Below are positions 60,303 through 64,000 of a DNA stretch of 64,000 nt, piece after piece; position 1 is the first letter of the stretch, and the number at the start of each line of letters is the position of its first letter. The position numbers and the translations under genes were made by a program. Under the pieces are notes generated by a model, which was given only the letters and a program-made list of their open reading frames with translations, made no database searches and was not told where the DNA came from. The DNA lies in NCBI RefSeq assembly GCF_020531965.1, contig NZ_JAJAWH010000014.1:62001-126000 (forward strand). Reading direction: 5' to 3'. This DNA comes from Pseudorhizobium xiangyangii (GTDB taxonomy: Bacteria > Pseudomonadota > Alphaproteobacteria > Rhizobiales > Rhizobiaceae).

Positions 60303-61097
60303 ATGTCACTCACTACACGCGTTGCGTCTCACCTTCCGTACTTGCGCCGATATGCTCGTGCCGTCACCGGGTCCCAGACCTCCGGCGATGCCTACGTGGC
60401 TGCGGTATTGGAGGCCTTGATCGCGGATGTTTCGATCTTTCCTGAAACATCAAAGGACCGTGTTTCACTTTATAAACTGTTCGTCGCAATCTTTGGTTCC
60501 ACCTCGATAGAGATCAGGCCGATCGAATCTCCCTTTGCCTGGGAACAGCGCGCTGCAGCCAATCTCTCCTCCCTCCCGTCGATGGCCCGTCATGCATTTC
60601 TGCTGATCTCGGTGGAAGGTTTCACGATCGAGGAAACAGCGGAGGTTCTGGCCGTAAGCGTTGAAAAGGCGACCGAGCTTCTCGACGAAGCTTCTCGAGA
60701 AATTTCGCGCCAGGTTGCAACCGACATCATGATCATCGAGGACGAACCGCTGATCGCGCTCGACATCGAGCAGATGGTCCAGGAGCTCGGTCACCGTGTT
60801 ACGGGCATCGCCCGCACTCACAAGGAAGCGGTGGCACTCTTCCAGACGTCTAGCCCGAAAATGGTGCTGGCCGATATTCAGCTTGCTGACGGAAGCTCCG
60901 GCATCGATGCGGTCAACGAGATCCTGAAGGCATCGACCGTGCCGGTCATCTTCATCACGGCTTTCCCTGAGCGCCTGCTCACGGGCGAACGGCCCGAGCC
61001 TGCCTTCCTGGTGACGAAGCCTTTCAATCCCGACATGGTGAAGGCACTTATCAGCCAGGCTCTGTTCTTCAATGAAACTGTCAAGGCCGCTGCCTGA
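60303..61097 (+). CDS. phyR: Response regulator PhyR (sigma-like domain plus receiver)
   Basis: The 264-residue master response regulator of the alphaproteobacterial stress response. Residues 1-135 mimic an EcfG sigma factor (LPYLRRYARAVTG, LLISVEGFTIEETAEVLAVS), which is the surface that captures NepR. Residues 140-260 are the receiver: DIMIIEDEPLIALDIEQMVQ, MVLADIQLADGSSGID with phospho-acceptor Asp191, VIFITAFPE and FLVTKPFN with the conserved Lys. GGGGAG lies upstream of ATG 60303. It is divergent from nepR-ecfG, and its gene has an exact EcfG promoter, so it is under positive feedback. Confidence 0.97.
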   Translation: MSLTTRVASHLPYLRRYARAVTGSQTSGDAYVAAVLEALIADVSIFPETSKDRVSLYKLFVAIFGSTSIEIRPIESPFAWEQRAAANLSSLPSMARHAFLLISVEGFTIEETAEVLAVSVEKATELLDEASREISRQVATDIMIIEDEPLIALDIEQMVQELGHRVTGIARTHKEAVALFQTSSPKMVLADIQLADGSSGIDAVNEILKASTVPVIFITAFPERLLTGERPEPAFLVTKPFNPDMVKALISQALFFNETVKAAA

Positions 61098-61109
61098 CGA
61101 GAAAAAAGA

Positions 61110-61134
61110 GGAACCAATGGGGGCGAGCTACGTT
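61110..61134 (+). promoter_or_regulatory. EcfG-type promoter, exact consensus, downstream of phyR
   Basis: GGAAC 61110-61114, 16 bases, CGTT 61131-61134. Transcription would begin near 61141 and cover the 28-codon ORF at 61164, two hairpins, and possibly the kinase gene. Confidence 0.8.
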
Positions 61135-61163
61135 TCGTGGTTCTTGCTGCAGTGGAGAATGAC

Positions 61164-61250
61164 ATGCTCGACCCCCCGCTTCCTGGCTCCTCCGCCGGGC
61201 CTCCCATGAACGGGAGGCAGGCTCGACGCCGGGCTTTAACCCATTTTTAG
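61164..61250 (+). CDS. Possible 28-residue basic peptide downstream of phyR
   Basis: ATG 61164 has GGAG six bases upstream and follows an exact EcfG promoter at a distance that gives a 23-base leader. It reads MLDPPLPGSSAGPPMNGRQARRRALTHF, 28 residues with a Pro/Gly first half and a basic end. The last codons overlap a hairpin. It could be a real stress microprotein or the coding look of a structured RNA. I do not recognise it. Confidence 0.42.
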   Translation: MLDPPLPGSSAGPPMNGRQARRRALTHF

Positions 61251-61258
61251 GCGTCGAG
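61199..61258 (+). ncRNA. Possible structured RNA element between phyR and the kinase gene
   Basis: Two stems follow each other: GCCTCCC (61199-61205) with GGGAGGC (61212-61218), and CTCGACGCC (61222-61230) with GGCGTCGAG (61250-61258), the second enclosing GGG/CCC and a T run. The promoter at 61110-61134 reads into them. They may form a small RNA 3' end or attenuate the kinase message. Confidence 0.35.
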
Positions 61259-61365
61259 TTATCCGGTTGTTGCTCCGGGCGCGACTCTCTATAAGCGTTT
61301 GAAGAAGGCCCTGAGCGTAGTCCGCGGTGCCGCATTTCCTTTCAAAGTAAAACGGAGTGAAAAAA

Positions 61366-62370
61366 TTGGGGCATCCGCTGACATGGCAGCAAGCGGGTCA
61401 AAATGATGATAAGTTACGAGAGTTCCTTATGCCGGCCCTGGTCGATCTGGGCGCCAGCGTGATTATCCAGGATGCGCAGCGTAACTATCTTCTGGTAACC
61501 AATTTGCCGGAGGTGTGGACCAATGGACATTCCGAAGTTCCATCGGATGAAGGGCTTTTTGGAAAGGACGTGGCTGCGCGTCTTGGTGCCCTGAAATCCG
61601 AATTGATCGACCCGGGCAGGAAGGCTCAGCTGGAGGTCATGGTCGGTGCCGAACAGTTCTTCGAATTCCGGATGCAGACATTCGAAGTTGCGCAAGGTGG
61701 CGTCCATCTCGTCACGACCATCATCGACCGGTCGGAGGAGCGGCATCGGGAGCGCTTGCTGCGTGCCCTTCTGCGTGAGGTCAGTCACCGTTCGAAAAAT
61801 CTGCTCGCCATCATCCAGAGCATTGCCTTGCAGACGGCCCGCTACTCGGGGTCGCTCGACATGTTCCTGCACAAATTCCGCGGGCGGCTCTATTCGTTAT
61901 CCCAGTCGCAGGATCTGATCACGGATTCGAGCTGGCGCGGCGCCTATTTCTTCGAACTGGTTCAGCAGCAGACCGAAAAATACCTGCCGGAGAACCGTCA
62001 TCTCGTAAAAGTCAGTGGCGACAATCTGCTTCTCAGTCCGAATGCGTCCCTGCATCTTGGGCTCGCCCTGCATGAACTGATCGTCAACGCCGTCAGTCAC
62101 GGGTCGCTATTGCGCAATGGTCTTCCGATTGAGGTGACTTGCCAGCGCAAGCGCGTCGATGGCCAGGATACGGTCGAGCTGGTTTGGCTCGAGCCGCTTG
62201 AGTCCGGCAAGTGCCGGCAGGACGAAACAGAGCAACTCAAGGCGCATTTCGGCAGCACGGTTCTGGAACGCGTCGTTCCCGCATCGGTAAACGGCAAGGC
62301 TCAATACGTGATTTCTCACGACCGGATCACCTATCATCTGGCGTTCCCCCTGGATCCGAGCACGGATTAG
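61366..62370 (+). CDS. HisKA_2-type sensor histidine kinase next to phyR
   Basis: A kinase of about 335 residues. An N-terminal PAS-like domain (about 20-120: LGASVIIQDAQRNYLLVTNLP, FEFRMQTFEVAQGGVHLVTTIIDRSE) is followed by the HisKA_2 motif LREVSHRSKNLLAIIQSIALQTAR with its phospho-accepting His. The N box reads HELIVNAVSHGSLL, and the ATPase domain closes with FGSTVLERVVPA. There is no membrane helix. Kinases of this class control PhyR in other Alphaproteobacteria, so this is a likely PhyR kinase. GTG 61357 is possible, but TTG 61366 has GGAG eight bases upstream. An exact EcfG promoter lies 230 bases upstream. Confidence 0.9.
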   Translation: MGHPLTWQQAGQNDDKLREFLMPALVDLGASVIIQDAQRNYLLVTNLPEVWTNGHSEVPSDEGLFGKDVAARLGALKSELIDPGRKAQLEVMVGAEQFFEFRMQTFEVAQGGVHLVTTIIDRSEERHRERLLRALLREVSHRSKNLLAIIQSIALQTARYSGSLDMFLHKFRGRLYSLSQSQDLITDSSWRGAYFFELVQQQTEKYLPENRHLVKVSGDNLLLSPNASLHLGLALHELIVNAVSHGSLLRNGLPIEVTCQRKRVDGQDTVELVWLEPLESGKCRQDETEQLKAHFGSTVLERVVPASVNGKAQYVISHDRITYHLAFPLDPSTD

Positions 62371-62412
62371 TCAGAAGCGCCATTGCGCTTATTCTGCCAT
62401 CCAAACGCAGAA

Positions 62413-62441
62413 TTGGCCCGGTTCTTTGGGAACCGAGCCAA
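62413..62441. terminator. Hairpin after the kinase gene, possible 3' end of a minus-strand RNA
   Basis: A 12-bp stem with one mismatch (62413-62424 with 62430-62441), loop TTTGG. No long T run follows on either strand. Two smaller hairpins (62375-62390 and 62391-62413) sit between it and the kinase stop. Confidence 0.45.
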
Positions 62442-62518
62442 CTCATCTCTTCGAGGGGGACTGAAGAGTATGTCCGGAAGCTTTTGTAGGGCGGGGGACG
62501 GGGGGTGCCTCCAGACTT
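62442..62518 (-). ncRNA. Candidate stress-induced small RNA from an orphan EcfG promoter
   Basis: An exact EcfG promoter at 62525-62549 fires leftward, yet no gene of that strand lies downstream. A transcript starting near 62518 would run through C-rich sequence (runs of C at about 62493-62508 and 62455-62460 as read on the minus strand) to the hairpin at 62413-62441, about 105 bases. C-rich loops are common in alphaproteobacterial small RNAs that pair with ribosome binding sites. Without a T tract the 3' end is uncertain, and read-through would be antisense to the kinase. Confidence 0.42.
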
Positions 62519-62524
62519 TGATAT

Positions 62525-62549
62525 AACGAGGTGCTACAGAAAACGTTCC
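62525..62549 (-). promoter_or_regulatory. EcfG-type promoter, exact consensus, with no gene downstream
   Basis: Minus strand GGAAC (62549-62545), 16 bases, CGTT (62528-62525). Confidence 0.72.
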
Positions 62550-62558
62550 AGCCGAATT

Positions 62559-62580
62559 AAAAAAAACTTAAGATTTTTTT
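62559..62580 (-). terminator. A/T-only hairpin after the third peptide permease set
   Basis: Eight A (62559-62566), CTTAAG, then A and seven T (62574-62580). On the minus strand it lies 19 bases beyond the permease stop and ends in a T run, so it may terminate that operon. Confidence 0.35.
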
Positions 62581-62598
62581 CACGCCCTTTTTGAAGGC

Positions 62599-63525
62599 CT
62601 ATCGCCTCAGTGTCCTCGGATCGAGCGCATCCCGGATTGCGTCGCCGATATAGTTGACGCTCAGCACGGTTAGAGAGATGGCCAGTCCCGGCCACAGCAC
62701 CCGCGAAGGCGTCAACTGCAGGAAGTTGGCACCATCGAAAAGCAGGCGCCCCCAGGTTGGGAAGTCCGACGGAAAGCCCAGCCCAAGGAAGCTTAGCGCC
62801 GATTCCGTGATGATGGCCGATGCAATGCCGAGTGTTGCAGAGACCATGATCGAACTCAGCACGTTCGGCAGGATATGCCGCACTATGATGCGGTGCTCCC
62901 GCATGCCGCTTGAACGCGCCGCCAGGATGAACTCCTGGCTCTTCACCGCCAGAACGTTGCCACGCACGATTCGCGCCGTGTGCATCCAGCTGGTGATGCC
63001 GATGACGAAGACGACGAGCAGGAAGATTCCGCTCTCCGGGCCGAAAGCTGCCCGCAGCGTATCACGGAAGAGCATGATGATGACTAGCAGCAGCGGCAGA
63101 AGCGGAAGAGCGAGAAAGAGATCCGTCAGCCGCATCAACGGTCCGTCCAGTCGCCGGAAATAACCGGACAGAACGCCCACGATCGTACCCAGCACGAGCG
63201 CCAGCGACATGGCGGTAAAGCCCACGGCGAGAGAGATCCGTCCGCCGGCCAAGACCTGCGCGAGCATATCCTTGCCGAGATTGTCGGTGCCGAACGGATG
63301 CGCCCACGACGGCCACTGGTTCTTGGCGCGGATGTTGATGAGGTTTGGTGCGACGGTATGGATATAGGGGCCGACATAAACCGCCAGCACGATGAAGACG
63401 AAGACGCACAACCCGACCACGCCGCCCCTGTGAGCGCGGAACTGGCGCCACATGTCGTTCATGGCGGATCTGGCGGGCGTGCTGGCTTTCGCGGGGGGAG
63501 CGACGCTCAGGGTGGCCTCAGTCAT
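62599..63525 (-). CDS. Peptide ABC transporter permease (DppC/OppC type), third set
   Basis: A 308-residue permease with a cytoplasmic N-terminus of about 35 residues and six helices. FGTDNLGKDMLAQVLAGGRISL is the DppC signature, and the coupling loop reads FILAARSSGMREHRIIVRHILPNVLSSIMV. LSFLGLGFPSDFPTWGRLLFDG follows. Its ATG lies within the 3' end of the upstream permease gene (8-base overlap). It ends the operon. The ATPases and binding protein of this set must lie beyond the window or further upstream on the same strand. Confidence 0.94.
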   Translation of the reverse strand: MTEATLSVAPPAKASTPARSAMNDMWRQFRAHRGGVVGLCVFVFIVLAVYVGPYIHTVAPNLINIRAKNQWPSWAHPFGTDNLGKDMLAQVLAGGRISLAVGFTAMSLALVLGTIVGVLSGYFRRLDGPLMRLTDLFLALPLLPLLLVIIMLFRDTLRAAFGPESGIFLLVVFVIGITSWMHTARIVRGNVLAVKSQEFILAARSSGMREHRIIVRHILPNVLSSIMVSATLGIASAIITESALSFLGLGFPSDFPTWGRLLFDGANFLQLTPSRVLWPGLAISLTVLSVNYIGDAIRDALDPRTLRR

Positions 63526-64000
63526 ATCGAATCCTCGGGTCGAGAATGCCGTAGAGAACGTCGGCGATCAGGTTGAAGAGGACGATCAGGACCGCAAAGA
63601 TGAAGGTGAGCGTTTGTACCAGAGGTATGTCGGCTCCCTGCACTGCGGTGATCAGCAACTGGCCGAGGCCATTCACGCGAAAGACCTGCTCGGTGATGAT
63701 CGCACCTGAGAAGATGGTGGGCACTCCGAGCGCGATCACTGTGACAACCGGAATGAGGCTGTTGCGCAGGACGTGGACGAGCAGGACGGTCTTTTCCTTG
63801 ACGCCCTTGGCGCGCGCGGTGCGGACATAATCCTGGTGGAGATTGTCCAGCATGGAGGCGCGTACGAAGCGGGTGATCTGCGAAGCGTTGTATAGCGCCA
63901 GAACCGCGACCGGCAGGGCCATCTGCCTCATCTGCGCCATCAAGCTTGAAAAATCGGTGACCTCGAGGTTGGTGTCATAGACCGACGGAAACCATTGCAG
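63518..64000 (-). CDS. Peptide ABC transporter permease (DppB/OppB type), C-terminal part
   Basis: The 3' 160 codons of a DppB-type permease. The frame is open to the window end, so the 5' half is missing. Visible segments are the coupling loop YVRTARAKGVKEKTVLLVHVLRNSLIPVVTV, ITEQVFRVNGLGQLLITAVQGADIPLVQTLTF and the terminal DVLYGILDPRIRYD. The earliest visible residues (LQWFPSVYDTNLEV) would lie in the periplasmic loop. It overlaps the DppC-type gene, so both are cotranscribed. Confidence 0.92.
   Translation of the reverse strand: MQWFPSVYDTNLEVTDFSSLMAQMRQMALPVAVLALYNASQITRFVRASMLDNLHQDYVRTARAKGVKEKTVLLVHVLRNSLIPVVTVIALGVPTIFSGAIITEQVFRVNGLGQLLITAVQGADIPLVQTLTFIFAVLIVLFNLIADVLYGILDPRIRYD

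Overview
The window looks like chromosomal (or chromid) DNA of an alphaproteobacterium, most likely Rhizobiaceae. It has high G+C, a complete PhyR-NepR-EcfG general stress response (GSR) switch (known only from Alphaproteobacteria), HWE/HisKA_2 kinases, LigD plus two Ku proteins, and many solute ABC transporters. I see no rRNA, tRNA, CRISPR array, integrase or insertion sequence. The first and last genes are cut by the window ends.

Layout. 1-8 kb: tail of an HWE kinase, topoisomerase IB, and an alternative caa3-type oxidase operon (CoxB with a haem c domain, fused subunits I+III, a small membrane protein, a CtaG-like assembly factor, a triheme cytochrome c). 7.8-24.5 kb: stress and storage region with a 25-residue membrane microprotein, glgX and glgA, several small stress proteins, ku1, ligD-ku2 (non-homologous end joining), a second EcfG-like sigma factor, a glutathione transferase-like protein, a quinoprotein glucose dehydrogenase and a PAS-PAS hybrid kinase. 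24.6-57 kb: transport and catabolism, with a TetR/RND efflux set, a LysR plus Liv-type ABC operon with a GMC oxidoreductase and an enoyl-CoA hydratase-family hydrolase, a sulfate ABC operon, succinate semialdehyde dehydrogenase, glutaryl-CoA dehydrogenase with a divergent LysR gene, a dipeptidase with a complete peptide ABC operon, and a second peptide ABC set lacking ATPases. 57-62.5 kb: the GSR control locus (DUF883-type protein, Crp/Fnr regulator, degenerate receiver, ecfG-nepR, divergent phyR, HisKA_2 kinase). 62.6-64 kb: part of a third peptide ABC permease pair.

The main signal is promoter architecture. Exact sites of the form GGAAC-N16/17-CGTT, the known EcfG consensus, occur 12 times, always between genes, and only at 0.6-18.6 kb and 57-62.6 kb. 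About one would be expected by chance. They precede topoisomerase IB, ku1, the second sigma factor, phyR, the DUF883 gene and several small genes. Nine one-mismatch sites precede nepR, ku2-ligD, glgX, glgA, gcd, the oxidase operon and others. The 20-57 kb transport block has no exact site. Three exact sites lead to things a standard annotation would miss: the 25-codon membrane microprotein at 7829-7906, a 28-codon ORF with hairpins between phyR and its kinase, and an orphan promoter at 62525-62549 that may drive a small RNA.
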